NCBI GenBank assembly: GCA_030512335.1
Contig: JAULSU010000001.1
Coordinates: 2,480,001-2,544,000 of the forward strand
DNA: 64,000 nucleotides
Direction of reading: 5' to 3'
From: Immersiella caudata
Lineage: Eukaryota > Ascomycota > Sordariomycetes > Sordariales > Lasiosphaeriaceae
Made by a program: the position numbers and the translations under genes
Shown here: positions 11,550 to 23,895 of the stretch, one piece after another
Layout: each line of letters opens with the position of its first letter
Position numbering within the stretch: position 1 is the first letter of the stretch
Notes under the pieces: generated by a model
What the model was told of the DNA's origin: nothing
The model's input: only the letters and a program-made list of their open reading frames with translations
Databases searched by the model: none

Positions 11550-12175
11550 GGTTTACGTGTTATGCGATGCCCGGGAGTCGTGGAAATGCGTGGCCGACCG
11601 CTGCTCCAGGTTGCGATAGGAATGCAGGACGTCGGGCACAAAGTTTTGATGAGACCTGTCAAGTTGCGCCGGGGTCAGCTTTGGACGAGGCTTTCGAAAG
11701 CAGGGATGATGCAAGACAGGGATTGGCAAAGAAAGCTTGGCCCCACTCAGGTTTTAGGACGATAACAACACGGCATCACAAAGACAAAGGTTTAACAAAG
11801 CAACTTGAAAGTTTGAGGGTCAAAACCCGTAACTCCGTTTTCTGGGCCAAAGCGAGAAAAGCTTCGAACCTGGCGAGATGGTGTTTCCCGAGTCTCACAG
11901 CTCGGTGGTGAATATCATGTACAAATACAAGAAGAAAAGCTACCCGTCCCCATGAGCCACTTGCGCTAATGGCAAGCCATATTCGTGCCAATCCGGTTGC
12001 ACGACATCCTCTCATGGTCTCGAAAAATCATTCCGAGGCCGAGGCTTACCTGCGCTCATCCATTTGCGAAAACCAGCAAAGCCACCCGTTGGGAATAACA
12101 CGCCTAACCTTTGCCATACCGACCCAGTTCAGAAGAAAGATCGAAACACAGTGCACAAGATGCAGGTCATAGTGA
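11550..12175. other. Intergenic, MPDU1 promoter
   Basis: About 630 bases between two minus-strand genes. No additional feature is recognised. Confidence 0.5.
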
Positions 12176-13346
12176 CTAAGCCTTTGCTTTCGGTTTCCGT
12201 CCACGCTTCTTCGGTCCTACGCCAGAAGCTGTTTTCGCGCTCCCCGAAGCTGTCTTCTTCGCGTAAAATGCCTTGACGAGCTCTGAAGCATGTGAGAGGT
12301 TAATCTTCGGCTCCCAGGTGTTCTCGTCGTCGCCGTAGCCTTTCCACTTGACCAGGAACATGTGTTCCATTGTGTCGGCGTCGATCTGGGAGTCAACAAT
12401 CTTCTCCACCTCATACTCTCCCGCCGGGGTCTCACCATTGCTTGCAGCCTTCCGGCCCCGGCCGGGCGGCTTCTTGGTGGCAGTCGATTTTTCGAATTAG
12501 AAACTTCATTTTCCCGAAAGATATTGGCTGGAGGACTCACAGTGGAAGTTCCGTTGCCCTTGGGTCGTCCCCGCGTGGGTTTGTTAACTGCCTTTGCGGC
12601 AAGACGCGCGCTGGCGACCGCGGCAGTAGTGCGAGCCGGCCGGCCACGCTTCGCCGGTGATGGCTTGGCTTCATCATCGTCGTCGTCCTTCTCGTCCTTC
12701 TCGTCCACATTCTCGGGCTCAGGCGCGGGCGCTTTACGTTTGCGTCCGCTAGCAGCGGGTGTGGCCTTGGTGGCTTGTGGTTTTGCGCTCTTCGGCGTAC
12801 GCGCAGTCTTCACAGATGCTGCGGGTGTTCCAGATGCGGATCGCGACGGTCTGCCACGTCTCCTCGGGGCGGAGAGTGCGGGGCTAGCGGGCTCGTCTTC
12901 TATAGAAATGTCCACAACTGACGCGGTAGCCATGTTGGCGACGTCCAGGTCCGCGTCGCTATCGGGGGCACCAACGGTAAGGGCGGAGTCGCTAGCCAAT
13001 GCCGCGGGATCCTCCCGTTGGTCGTCGGACTCTGGCCTTGGGGAGCTGTGGGGAGTCAGTTGAGTTCAAAAAACGAACGGGGTGCTGGCCAAGATAAAAT
13101 GCTGCAAAACAATAAAGGCCCGAGGCTCAATGGAGCTACCAAGTCCAGATTGGGTGACTCCTTGGCGAAGCGCCGTGTACTTCACAATAAGGCAGCAGAT
13201 GTTTGTTTTTGCGAGGTGAGTATCCCTTGTGGAAGGAAGGAGCGAACAGTGGCGGGGAGAAAATTAGATACTCACCCAAGAACATCACTCTCTACTCGCG
13301 CAAAATCCTCCTCCTCTTCCATCGCGAATTCTTCGCCGAACGGCAT
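12176..13346 (-). CDS. AT-hook and chromodomain protein
   Basis: Three exons, 13346-13276, 13045-12541 and 12472-12176; 290 residues. A short acidic N-terminus (MPFGEEFAMEEEEDFAR) is followed by a long basic, disordered region with several RGRP-type AT-hook cores (around RRRGRPSR, KRGRPART and TRGRPKGN) and a C-terminal KRGRKPK. The chromodomain covers roughly residues 211-263 and contains the three aromatic cage positions Tyr212, Trp235 and Tyr238 plus NTWEP, so binding of methylated histone lysine is predicted. Unlike HP1 there is no chromoshadow domain and the chromodomain is at the C-terminal end. A nuclear chromatin role is likely; which fungal chromodomain protein it corresponds to is not clear. 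The first intron is 230 bases, long for this window. Confidence 0.88.
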
Positions 13347-14377
13347 CTTGTCGCCGGCTTGTGATGCTGAGAAAATAAATAGATGATTCACGAAAAGCTA
13401 GCCTTGATGGAGCGAAGCTTTTCATATAAACAGATAAACAAATATGTACTGTTTGGCGGGCTCTTCTCACCAGGCAAGCAAGGTGGTGAGCTCAGGGCAA
13501 GTCACGTCGTGACCTGCGGATTTTATGCGGCGCGAAGGTCAGTACGGATCGAGTTGAGATGAAAAAATTACCAAAAAATGCGTCAATAATAACTACCCAC
13601 AATTTACTGGCAATTCGCGTCATAGAGGCCGAGTACAATGGCCGTTGCGAGAACAAGGTAAGGAATCGCAACTTAGGACATGAGATGAAGTGAGCGTCTT
13701 TCTGAGAACGAAAAGCGAGTATACATATGCAATAGAGGGGATAGACGCGGTAATCCATGTTCGCGAATCTCCACATATACTGCCAAGCACATCAAATCCG
13801 GTTAGGACGAATTACTATCGCTACTTTCCGGGTACACTTATAACATGCTTGGCAAACTTCAAACAGAGCATAGGTACCCTGTAGCTAACTACCTGATCTT
13901 GAAGCTGGAAAATAAGGGCGCGACCAACTGCCGCGAATTAACACAACACAAACAATTGTTACTATAGAATTGCTATGCAATTATCACGTCAAGTATCTTG
14001 ACGAAGGCAGACTCTGCGGCCTATTTGATTTCTCCTGAACTATCAACATTCCAAGGGTTATTTAGACAATCATGGCCGGTTACAAAGTCATGAAATGTGA
14101 CATCTGCTCACAGCAACGCGAGTCTCTGAACAGATTCCTTATTAGAAACTCGACAACAGGTCCTTTCAACCTAGGTTCCAGACTTGTAGCATTGCAACCG
14201 GGTACCCGGCGAAGCGCGAAGGACTCAGTCTACATCCTCAGCATCATCGGGCAGCTCCTCAAACCGCCCACTCTGCACAGCCTGCTGTACAGGATTCTGC
14301 ACTTGGATGACCCCCAGTTGGTTCAGCCTGCGTCCTGTTAGCAACCATCCCCAGCTTCGCTGACAGGGAACCGGGAT
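13347..14377. other. Intergenic, about 1 kb
   Basis: Somewhat richer in A and T than the genes around it. It should contain the chromodomain-gene promoter and the ric8 3' UTR. No gene or structured RNA was recognised. Confidence 0.5.
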
Positions 14378-15847
14378 TCACCTCTCGAACAAGACAAATA
14401 GCCTCTCCGCCTCCCTCTCCTTCTCCTCGTCCGTCATTTCAGGCAACTCGGAAACCCCCTCTGCATCGAGGAGCTGGCCTGTAATCGGATTGATAGCCCT
14501 ACCCCCACTACCAGGGATATCACCCATTGTCGCCCCATCATTAACAGAGTCTGGCACAGGGATGTTCCTCTGGAACAGGAAGCCCGACGCAAAGCCGTAC
14601 CCGACGTTCTGGACAAATTTGTTCGCGTCCTTGTCTGAAAGATCGAAGAAGAGCTCTGCGATAGCGGTTCGGAGCTGTGGAGCGAGAGCATTTGCCCAGT
14701 TTTGAAGGAGACGTGCCGGGAGATTGTCGCCTTGGCCGAGGACACCTTTTCGGTCTTCCTCCGTGGGGAGGAGTTTGGACTGGAGGAACTCGCGGGTCTT
14801 GGCCGGGGCATGTTCGTGAACGCGCGCGATGAGGCAGACTAGGGGGGACACAGTGGTTTCGAGGTTGTTGTCGGAATAAGCCTTCATGGAAAGGTCGAGG
14901 AGGTGAGCTAGCTTTTCGGTTATGCTGCCGGTGAGGTCATTGGGGTATAGAGACGCTTTGGCGACTTCGCTGTCAAGATTGACGTTCATTAGAGCGTTGA
15001 CGAGAGGGCTGAGAGGCGGGCTCAAGGGAGCGTCCTGTGAGGTGACATCCAGTTTGGAAAGCAGGGCGACGATGGGAGCGACAGCTGGTGCGGAGTCTAT
15101 CGTCTTGCACATGCTGGTGATATTGAAAAGTAGCTTGAGTGACTCCACAAGAGCCATTTCCTCCATTGGATTCGCTGCCGACGGGCTGGGCGACTTGGTG
15201 GACAGTCGTTTCGCATGTCTTGCAAGGTTTTCGATGATAGAATCGATCAGTTGATGTTCGTCGACAAGCTTTTGGATGTCAATAGTTGTTCCGTAAGTCG
15301 TGAAAAACAGCAACCTCGAGATCAGAAACTCATCGTCCCGGTTGTCGCTTTTGAGCGCTTCGCAGGCCTGTGGCTCGTAGCCAAGGTCGACAAATCTCTG
15401 TCGTGTCTCAGGTTTAAGAAGCATCGCATTGCAGAGCACCCTGAGAGCATTTCGCGATGTGGTGCTTGAGGGCTCTTTGAAGGCATGCTTTGTAAGTGTC
15501 TCGACCCCCTGTAGGTGCTCAGCTGGCGGTCTCTGGTTAAGGAAGCAAGAGTAGTACCTCTTTGGTGAATATAGGATCCGAGTCTCGCAGGTCGCGCCCA
15601 TAGAGCTTGAGCTCTTCCAGCGCAGAGTCTCGTTCTGGGGAGAGTGTTAGCCGCGCATTTTGGCGAAGGATTGCAACTTCTATGGCGTGCCTCGCAATGA
15701 GAGGCTGTTGAGCTCGAGGTCCTTTGTCAGTTTTTCCAGTAATCTGGATACGGCGGCCAGCTTGGCTGCATATCTGTCAGCCATCCCATTCTGAACGACA
15801 CTACGTAGGTGCTGACCTGGGCCTGTAAGACTCCCCAACGTAGCCAT
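14378..15847 (-). CDS. ric8: Ric8/synembryn guanine nucleotide exchange factor for G-alpha
   Basis: Four exons, 15847-15817, 15765-15691, 15634-15558 and 15508-14378; 437 residues. Ric8 is a cytosolic exchange factor and chaperone for heterotrimeric G-alpha subunits; in filamentous fungi it affects growth and development. Diagnostic stretches are YGRDLRDSDPIFTKEG, GVETLTKHAF, SRNALRVLCNAMLLKPETRQ and DDEFLISRLLFFTTYGT, followed by armadillo-like helices. The C-terminus includes the conserved NPITGQ-type motif followed by an acidic, helical end (EMTDEEKEREAERLFVLFERL-like). The second intron (15690-15635) begins with GC rather than GT; this is the only junction that avoids a stop and joins LSLR to ERDSALEELKLYGRD. 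The first exon is only 31 bases, so the exact N-terminus is the least certain part. Confidence 0.92.
15635..15690 (-). other. Probable GC-AG intron in ric8
   Basis: A 56-base intron with donor GAG/GCACGC, branch-like GGCTAAC and acceptor CCCCAG. No GT in the neighbourhood gives an open frame: reading through meets TAG within four codons. GC-AG introns are a known minority class, but their usual donor is AG/GCAAGT; this donor is further from consensus. Confidence 0.65.
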
Positions 15848-16916
15848 GGAGAAGGCAGGGGCTGGCCGAGTCGCTAGATTAGTTCAATGAACGAAAAATT
15901 GAAGAATCGTCAGTGAGGTTGAGGGGACTCTCAAGGAAGGGTTTGGGATGAGATTCGGGATGGAAATTAGCGTTTCAGCTCGGTTGCCTTATATAAGACG
16001 GCATATTTTGTGCTCGGACATAACCAGCGGGCTGGGTCTCAAGGGTTGAATCCAGGCAGCAGGAGTGGGTGTTGCCGCACAAACTTAGGTGTCGATGGGT
16101 ACAAGCAGTGCATTGGAAGGCAGGGGGATCGCAGGTGACGCCACTTACAACACAGGCGGGTAACCCGAAGATGTCAAACTAGTGCATATGCCAATATAGG
16201 ACGGTTGTCGTCGTTGGGACGATAATAAGGATGATGGTGTTGACGTGCATTTACTTACGCTCAGGGGTGATGCGAAGTGGGGTAAAGGCGATGCGAACTA
16301 GGGTGAGAGACAAAGAGTCAAGATACGTCCCTGTCTCCCCGTGCCGTGTCACGACATGCTAACTTACAGACTATTCTCATGGAGATTCTATCTGGCCTGT
16401 ATTTCATGCTGAGAAGCATTCTTGACCGAGGCTTTGCCCGGATAACGCGGTAAGTAGACGCCGTTACTCCTTCGCGAAGTACCCCAGGTGACTCAAGGGT
16501 TGGGGTAGCCTGCAAAGAGGGGGGTTGAACTGTGGGTCGCGGGCTCGTTTAATAGCTGGGCGCGACTTGGACGCGCGTGGACGGGCCACTTTACCAACGT
16601 TCCCACGGAGACACTCGCGAGCGCGTTAAAAGTCTTAATTGCTCCTTGTCCATTCCGCGCGGTCCATTCTCCATCACGACGGCCAACGGTCGACTAATTG
16701 CTTTCCGCGGCCCTCACGCTCTGTATGCTATACCGGGCATCGCATTCGCTTCTGGCATCCCGTACTTGCCGTGTTTTGTTTCCTTGGCCTCTGTTTTCCT
16801 TGGATTACAGACTTGGGTTCTCTGGGTGATAAATGAGCTTGCGATCTCGTCTACTCAGGTGACGGCGCAGCGAGTCTGCCGACCTCCTCCCCCTCCCCTC
16901 TCCCATCCAGGGCAGA
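15848..16916. other. Divergent promoter region between ric8 and rif1
   Basis: About 1.07 kb that must contain both 5' regions. Apart from the TATA-like element at 15990 I see no firm motif. A pyrimidine-rich run and several ATGs precede the Rif1 start, so small upstream frames in the Rif1 leader are possible. Confidence 0.5.
15990..15996 (-). promoter_or_regulatory. Candidate TATA box for ric8
   Basis: TATATAA lies within the near-palindrome CTTATATAAG, about 145 bases upstream of the ric8 start codon. Position and sequence fit a TATA element on the minus strand. The symmetry means the plus strand could also use it, but Rif1 starts more than 900 bases away. Confidence 0.35.
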
Positions 16917-19900
16917 ATGTCGACTGGGGCTCTTACGTCCAGTATTTTGGAGTCGCTACCAGCCCGACCGCCAACGCCGCCCCGAGAAACACAACATGAG
17001 ATTTTCGCTGCGGCAAGACTCGTCTTGGGCCCTGCCGACACCCGATCAAACGTTCACACTCCTCCCGGCATCCAATCACCGGGAGGCTCTATTACTACGA
17101 ACTCGACGACACGGCGCTCAAGAAAAAAGGTGGAATTCTCGGCCAAGGCCGAGTACCGCGATCCTCCTGTGCTCTCCGAGGGCGACGCCAAAGCCCAACA
17201 CCCAACACCCGTCTCCCTACCCCGAAGCGCATCCAAGCCTGTAAAGTCAATCCTCAAAATAACACATCACGCTGCGAACCCCCTCGGTTCGGCAAACAGA
17301 GACGACTGCGACCCCTCCAACACCGAGACAAGCTTGGTCGAGATGCTGGAGTCTACGATGCAACAACTCGCTGGTGGCGACCGAGATTCGAAAGTGGACG
17401 CCTATGTGATGCTCACACGGGCCTGCAAGACCTCAAACAATCTCCCGGATAGGGTTGCGCTACAAGAGAAAATGGGACTACTCACGCAGTTTATCCAGCG
17501 AGATATTACGTCGAGATCCCAAGATGGTGTCGCTGATGTTTCCCTTGGCAACCACGCTCTCAACCTACTCATTACATTTTTGGGGTTTCCAGCTGTTGCG
17601 TCAGCCATTTCGAATGACTTTGGAGTGTTTGTCATTGACCACTGCATTCGCTCATTCGAGGAGCCTTCAGTTCCGAAAGACATCGCTCGCCATCTGATGA
17701 AAGTCATATCTGTGCAAAACTTCACAGCCAAAGTCATGACCCCTGACCGAATGGGGAGACTGATACATGCTTTGCACAACATCACCGAGCATATCAACGG
17801 GAAGAGCATCATAATGTCGCGAGTGGTCATCTACAGAAAGCTCGTCAAGCAGTGCAAGCAGCTCATGGTGCTTCACTCAGAGTGGCTACCTGACCTGTTT
17901 ACGGACATGCTCAGCAATCTGAAGGAAATCCGTATCTCGGCCATTAGTCTCGGTCTCGAATGTTCATTCAGCATCGGCCAGGAGAAGCAGCTTCAACGGA
18001 AAGTGGTTGAGATGTTTGACACGCCAGTCTCAGACGACATCAGATATATTGAACTCTACCAACAAAAGCTACAGGTTATGGCCAAAGACAGGAACGAATC
18101 GGCAATGGTTCCGGATATTTGGAGCGTTGTTATCCTTCTGCTTCGAATCCCGTTGAACAAGTGGGATGGTTGCAAGCCCTGGCTCGAAATCATGCAGACT
18201 TGTTTCAACAGCCCCGACTTCGCTACCAAAATCAACTCCAACCGCGCCTGGGGCCGCCTGGTGTTTTTGATGCAGTGCGAAGAACGAGGTTTTGGGAGGC
18301 GTGTTCCCACGCTTATTAACCCTTTGACGAGTCAACTGAGGCGGAGAGGCCCGGGGAAAATGACCGAGGAGTTGCGAAACGCAGTCCTCGGTGGCATTTG
18401 CAACCTGTTCTACTACGCCTTCAAGCCAAGCCAAAAGCCGGCTCCGGATACATGTTGGGATCTTGGCGTGAAGCCAATATTCGCCACGCTTCTTGATCCC
18501 AAGGTTGAGCCAGAAAACGACAATATCCGTCGAGCAAGCCTCATCCTCGGTGGTCTCTTCGACCTCCGGACGCCTCGGAGATGGAGGGAAGATCGCATCA
18601 TGGAGAATTCACCCGTCAAACCCGAAGAGCTCCCGCCAATCGATGCAAAGTGGGTTAGGGGCAACGCCAACAAAGTTTTTGAAGTAGTTGGTCTTGTTTT
18701 GGAGAAAGATTTCCTCGCACTCGCCCGAAATGAGAGTGCTACTCACAAGTTGTGGCAAGCCCTTGTCACGATGGTCGCCTCCGCAGCATCCAAAGAGATC
18801 AAGGTTTCCAAGGATACCATTCTCTTTATGACGGAGGCTCTCAATGTTTTGCAAAAGGTCTGGAGTCATGGACTTGTTGACGGAACTCAGGGACAGATGG
18901 CCCCCGAATTCCTCACCGCTTCAAAGATGTTTTTGCAGATCATGATTGATTCTTTGGGATCCCTACCGTTCACAGAGAAGCCAGGGAAGGGCCATGGTTC
19001 AGCAAAAGCCCCCCTCTATCAGCTCTTCTTGACTCTCTCTTCTCTTCCTCCGGGTGTTCGCGACGACGACGAGTTCGCAAAGTTCTTCAACTCCATTTTC
19101 TCGCCTTTCTTTGCCTCCAAAAGCGACAAGGCAAAGATGGACCTTGGGCAGGAACTGATGTCAATGATTCCCATGGAATCCCCTCGCCCGTATGGTCCTT
19201 GGTTGCTCGTGTCATCACAGATATCTGCCTGGCTTGGGTCTGGCCAAAGCAGCCATCATTCGACTGCGTCCGGAATCGAGACCCCTGTTGGAAACGACTA
19301 CCGCGAGATTGTCAAGGTTCTCGAGAGGGGCTTCCGGTCAACTCCTAAGCTTCCCTGGGAGCATTGGGAATCGTTGTTTTCTATCCTTTCGGCAAGAGTT
19401 CGGGACGAGACAGGAGATGCTGGATTCGGCCTCGTCGCAATTGAGCCATTGGCAAAGGCTCTTGTGGATGTCTTTGCCATTCGCGGGCCCGAGGCATCGT
19501 TGGAGACGCCGATCATGTGCACCACAGAACTCCTCTCTGTTGCGACACAGCCGCGCGACCGCCAGGCTTTCGACGCTGCTCGGCGAAGACTTTGGGGCAC
19601 ATCCCTCGCAGGCGGACGATCTTCATCTTTTGACACATTTGATCACCTTTACAAGGCAGTCGGTGAGGCGTTTGGATACCTGTACGAGAGATACAACGCG
19701 GACGACTCGACATATGCGGTTCGTCTGTTGAAGGAACTGCTGCGGTTCTTTGAAAGAGGCAATCGCCAGCTCTTTCTCAAGGCAGTTGTCGGTGTGCAGA
19801 ATGGCCTTCTTCTCTGGCTTCAGGATGACAAACGAGTGCTTGCCACCAACAGCACCGCACTCGCTCATGTGAGTACTTCTCGACCCGGCATCGATCGACC

Positions 19901-22176
19901 TTGGCTAATTAGTGTTTTAGGCAACATCCCTGTGGAACAAGCTCACTGGATTGCTTGCTGAAGTGGAGCATCCAGAGCAGCAACTTGAAGTCCTGGAACC
20001 TATCTTCTGCGCCTCTTTGGACTCTGCGCATCGTCATATCGCCAATTCTGGCGTCGTCCTTTGGAACAAGCTCTTTGAGAACGCTGAGAAACTCGACTAC
20101 CCAGACCGGCTCAAGGCCACGCTCTTGCGGTTGCAGCCACACGTTGACCTGATCCTTCCCGGTATGGAGGCCTTGAGTGCGGATTATGCCGGACAGCAGC
20201 CCATGTTCATCGATTCTGTCGATGACCTCAGTCTCCCGAGGCTCCCTTCAACAGCATCCAGCCAGAAAGAAACACCTCGCCCACTTTCAGCTCGTGCCAT
20301 GTCGCCCAAATTTGGCAGCTTCGACAACGACACCAAACGGCAATCCACTCCTGGACGCCCGGCTTCCAAGGCTGGTCAACGCACCACTCCACGGTTGAGA
20401 CACGATGATTCCCAAGTGGAGTTTGCTCCCATCAACACCTCACCAGATCAGCACCTCCTGGAATCCCAGATCTTGACAGAAAGGCAGAGAGAAGTTCGCG
20501 AACGCCAAAAGGAAAATGCCGCGCTGTTTCCGGAGATACGCTCGAGCCCTGGCCCAAAGTCAAAGGAGGCTGCGACAAGGCGATCCCGAACATCTTCTCC
20601 CAACCTCCCTTCTCGAATCAGAGAAGTAGCTACCCCTGAGCCAGAGGGAACTTTTGATAGTTATGTCTCGTCCACCCCAACCCCACGGCGGGGCCAGCCG
20701 GTACCTATTCCAGAGCACGACATGCCCGATCTGCCATCATCGCCGCCAGAGCCTAGAGGGAATCCACTGGCGGCTGAGATACGGTCCAGGTCCGCCAGTA
20801 ATAGCTTGCTGGACGAGTGGCAGTTCTCCTCTTCACCCATATCAGGGTCACCTAATCCCATCCGGAAAGCCCCTGAACCAGAGGAGCCAGAGGGCTTCCC
20901 GCCTGCTGAAGAGGATCCCTTGGCCGAGGATGAGCACGAGCTTCCAGTCTCGCAGGATGAAAATGTCGAGATGGAGGATGTTGAGAGGTCGTTCTCTGCG
21001 GAAGATGAAATCGTTGAGGATGCCATTTTGCCAGATCTGCCCAAAAACCCGCCGGCGGTGGCCGCGCCCTCAACACCTCGAAGAACGACACGGTCTATGC
21101 ATGTCCAGGAAACCCCCAAGTCAGACAACGATGTCTTCGTGGACGCACCGACCAGTCCCCTGCCGCCCACTCCGAAACGTTCGGAGAGGATCGCCAAATC
21201 TACCAGGTCTTCTCGTCTCAGGGAAGCCGAAAACGCATCGTCGCAGACCCAATCTGTTGCCGAGAGCGAGGCGTCGGTTCAGCTGGTGATCGAGCTCGAC
21301 TCGGGAAAAATCGACAGCTCCGACTACAGACGTCCGACAGAGTCTCCTGATAAGAAACCGACGGCTGACGTCGCAGACTGTATAGTCGTCGGGGATAGCC
21401 CTGTGAGGTCCGGTGGGAAAGCTGCCTCTAGGACAACTAGGGTGAGCCCAGCGGTCTCATCTGCCCTGTCGGTTGCTTTGGATGAGGGTGTGCCAGACTC
21501 TCAGCAGAGCACGCGACAAAAAAGGAAAAGGAAGAGTTCGAAAGCGCAGGAGAACATTAGGAAGAGGCGACACCATTCTCCTGACAACGAAGACGGCGAT
21601 GTGTCGGAGGTTCCTGACAGCCAGCCTGGATCGGCCGTCAAGTCTGCGCCTTATATCCAGCCCCTCGACAAGCACCGTCTCAGGTCAACCACAACAGTTC
21701 GGGACTTTGGTCAACGGTTCGCAAGCTCTCCCGTCGCCAGTTCCCGACCCCGGCCCCGCGGGCGAAAACAATCGCTGGACTTGGTTGAGATTGCGAGTTC
21801 TCAAGCTCACGACCGGGAGGCGCAGTCACAGATTGCCCTTGAGTCCCGTATCCAGAGCACCCAGAAGGAAGAGAAGGAGGCCGAGCCGATTATATCTACG
21901 CCGGTGGAGCCCGAGGTGATGATGGATGTGGATGTGGATGCGGAGCAGCCAGCGGCGGAAGAACAGGCTGAAGAACAAGGCGAGTCCCAGCCGCAAAGCC
22001 AAGGTGCTCCTTCGTCGCAGGGTTACATGCAAAAGTTCATCAGCATGTTGCGGAGCGGTGCCGAACTTCTGCTATCGGCGCCTAGTGTGTCGAGCGAGGA
22101 GGCTTGGGAGGCTGAAGATGCGCTGCTGGAGGTGACCAGAGCGCTGCATGAGGTCAAGCGGCGTGGAAGGAGGTGA
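16917..22176 (+). CDS. rif1: Rif1, telomere and replication-timing factor
   Basis: Two exons, 16917-19868 and 19921-22176, with a 52-base GTGAGT...TTTTAG intron; 1735 residues. Rif1 is a chromatin protein that restrains replication origins, helps control telomeres and recruits protein phosphatase 1. The N-terminal half (about residues 130-1080) is a helical HEAT-like array with the Rif1 N-terminal domain pattern; the C-terminal 600 residues are low complexity and rich in Ser, Pro, Glu and basic patches. Two PP1-docking motifs precede the helical domain: RVxF-type KKVEF (residues 70-74) and SILK (111-114), both as in yeast Rif1. Near the C-terminus a short hydrophobic helical segment (YMQKFISMLRSGAELLLSAP) interrupts the disorder. 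Many SQ/TQ and SP sites suggest kinase control. Confidence 0.93.
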
Positions 22177-22870
22177 TTTTGTATGCATACGGATGGCGTT
22201 TCCGGGCTGGACACACACATTCATTGGTTTTTGGGATTCATTACTTGTATATGTCATCAAAGCATTGGCACGGAACGGCCTGTGGTTATAGTATTGTCAG
22301 ACTGGTAAGATAAGATACCTTGGGAGCGATTGGGAATCAGCCTGGAGCATTGAAACAAACGGAATATTTTTTGAACAGAAGGATGCGAGAGTTGATGTGA
22401 TGAAGACAATGTCCTCGCAGCACGGCACTTCGCGGCTGCCATTCGCCCGTTTTTGTGCGTGATGGTGAGGCACCAAGGCCCAAAGAGGGAAAGGAGCTGG
22501 GCGAAGGCGTCCTGAGCTAACCTAGAGCTCCCGGGCGTTTCAGATTCCATGCAGTGACCGCTGCAGGCTAGAAAGACGGCTCGAGACGTGCTCGTCCCAT
22601 CGGTCGTTACCCCGCCTCTAGGCCGCCGTGCCCCTCCAACAAGACCAAGACCAGACCCCCAACAAGCATGAATTGGATCAAACAACAGTTACCTTATCGA
22701 CCCAGCTTCCTGTCCTGAGTAAGGCCAGCATCGTTTCTTTCCTCCTCCACCTGCTCTGGCCCATCCACAACGTGTCCATCTCCCCATCACCTTCGTCTCC
22801 CACTTGGAATCTACACCTCAATCACCACCGTCCTAACCCCGCGATCACTCGCATCCCAACAACCACCAAA
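22177..22870. other. Intergenic between rif1 and the epimerase gene
   Basis: About 690 bases with the rif1 3' UTR and the epimerase promoter and leader. The frame upstream of the epimerase ATG is open back to 22628 but lacks a convincing alternative start. Confidence 0.5.
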
Positions 22871-23895
22871 ATGGTAGAACGCGCCAACCGCCCCTCCGCC
22901 CTCTCTGCCACCCCCGGCCTGGCTCCCCAGCCCCAAGTGACCTTCTCCGATGACAACTCCTCCGTCCGCGCCGTCCTCCCCACCGGCGAATCCGTCACTG
23001 TCCTCCTCCACGGCGCCACCATCACCTCCTGGACCGACGCCTCCGGCTCCGAAAAGCTCTGGCTCTCCTCCTCCGCCCACCTCGACGGCAGCAAGCCCGT
23101 GCGCGGCGGCATCCCACTCGTCTTCCCCGTTTTTGGCACCGCGCCCGACCACGCCCAGACCGCGTCGCTGGCGCAGCATGGCTTCGCGCGATCCTCGCGG
23201 TGGGAGTTCCTCGGCAAATCCACCAGCGAGAGCGCGAGTGGTGACGGGGCGGCGGATCTTAGCGCCAAGTTGGACTTTGGGCTGAGCGCCGCGGGGCTGA
23301 GCGAGGAGGCCAAGGGAAAGTGGTCGTTTGCGTTTAACCTGATCTACAGCGTTACGCTGAACCGGGGGAGCCTGACGACAAGCTTGGTGGTGACGAATGA
23401 TGATGAGAAGGCGTGGGATTGCCAGGTGCTGTTGCATACCTATTTGCGGGTGAAGGTGAGTACTTACTCCTGGAGACGACGGTTGGGGGGCTTGGGGGAT
23501 CGGGGGGCTAATGAGAATAGGATATCAACGAGGTGGAAGTGCATGGCTTGGACGGGGCTCAGTATGTTGACAAGGTCGACGGGGCGAAGACAAAGTCGCA
23601 GAGCGGCGCGGTGAAGATTACAGGCGAGACGGATCGGGTGTACACGCCGGTGGCGAACGGCCCGGTGACGGTGGCGGAGGGCGGGAAGAAGACATTCACC
23701 GTGACGCGCGACAACCTCAGCAACGTGGTTGTGTGGAACCCGTGGACCGACAAGGCAGCGGGCATGGGTGACTTCTCGCCCAAGGACGGCTTCAAGAACA
23801 TGCTGTGCATTGAGCCCGGGTCTGTTAGTGGATGGCAGTCTCTGGAGCCTGGTGATGCGTACGAGGGTGCCCAAACTATCACCTACCACTCTTGA
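22871..23895 (+). CDS. Glucose-6-phosphate 1-epimerase
   Basis: Two exons, 22871-23455 and 23521-23895, with a 65-base GTGAGT...ATAG intron; 319 residues. The enzyme interconverts alpha and beta anomers of hexose-6-phosphates in the cytosol and is related to aldose 1-epimerases. Visible family landmarks are LHGATITSW, RGGIPLVFPVFG and AQHGFARSSRWEF, with His103 as the likely catalytic acid, and VVWNPWTDKAAGMGDF followed by MLCIEPG with Glu293 as the likely base. Length matches yeast YMR099C-type proteins. The ATG at 22871 follows a CACCAAA context favourable for initiation. It is convergent with the DAHP synthase gene and shares no obvious function with it. Confidence 0.94.
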
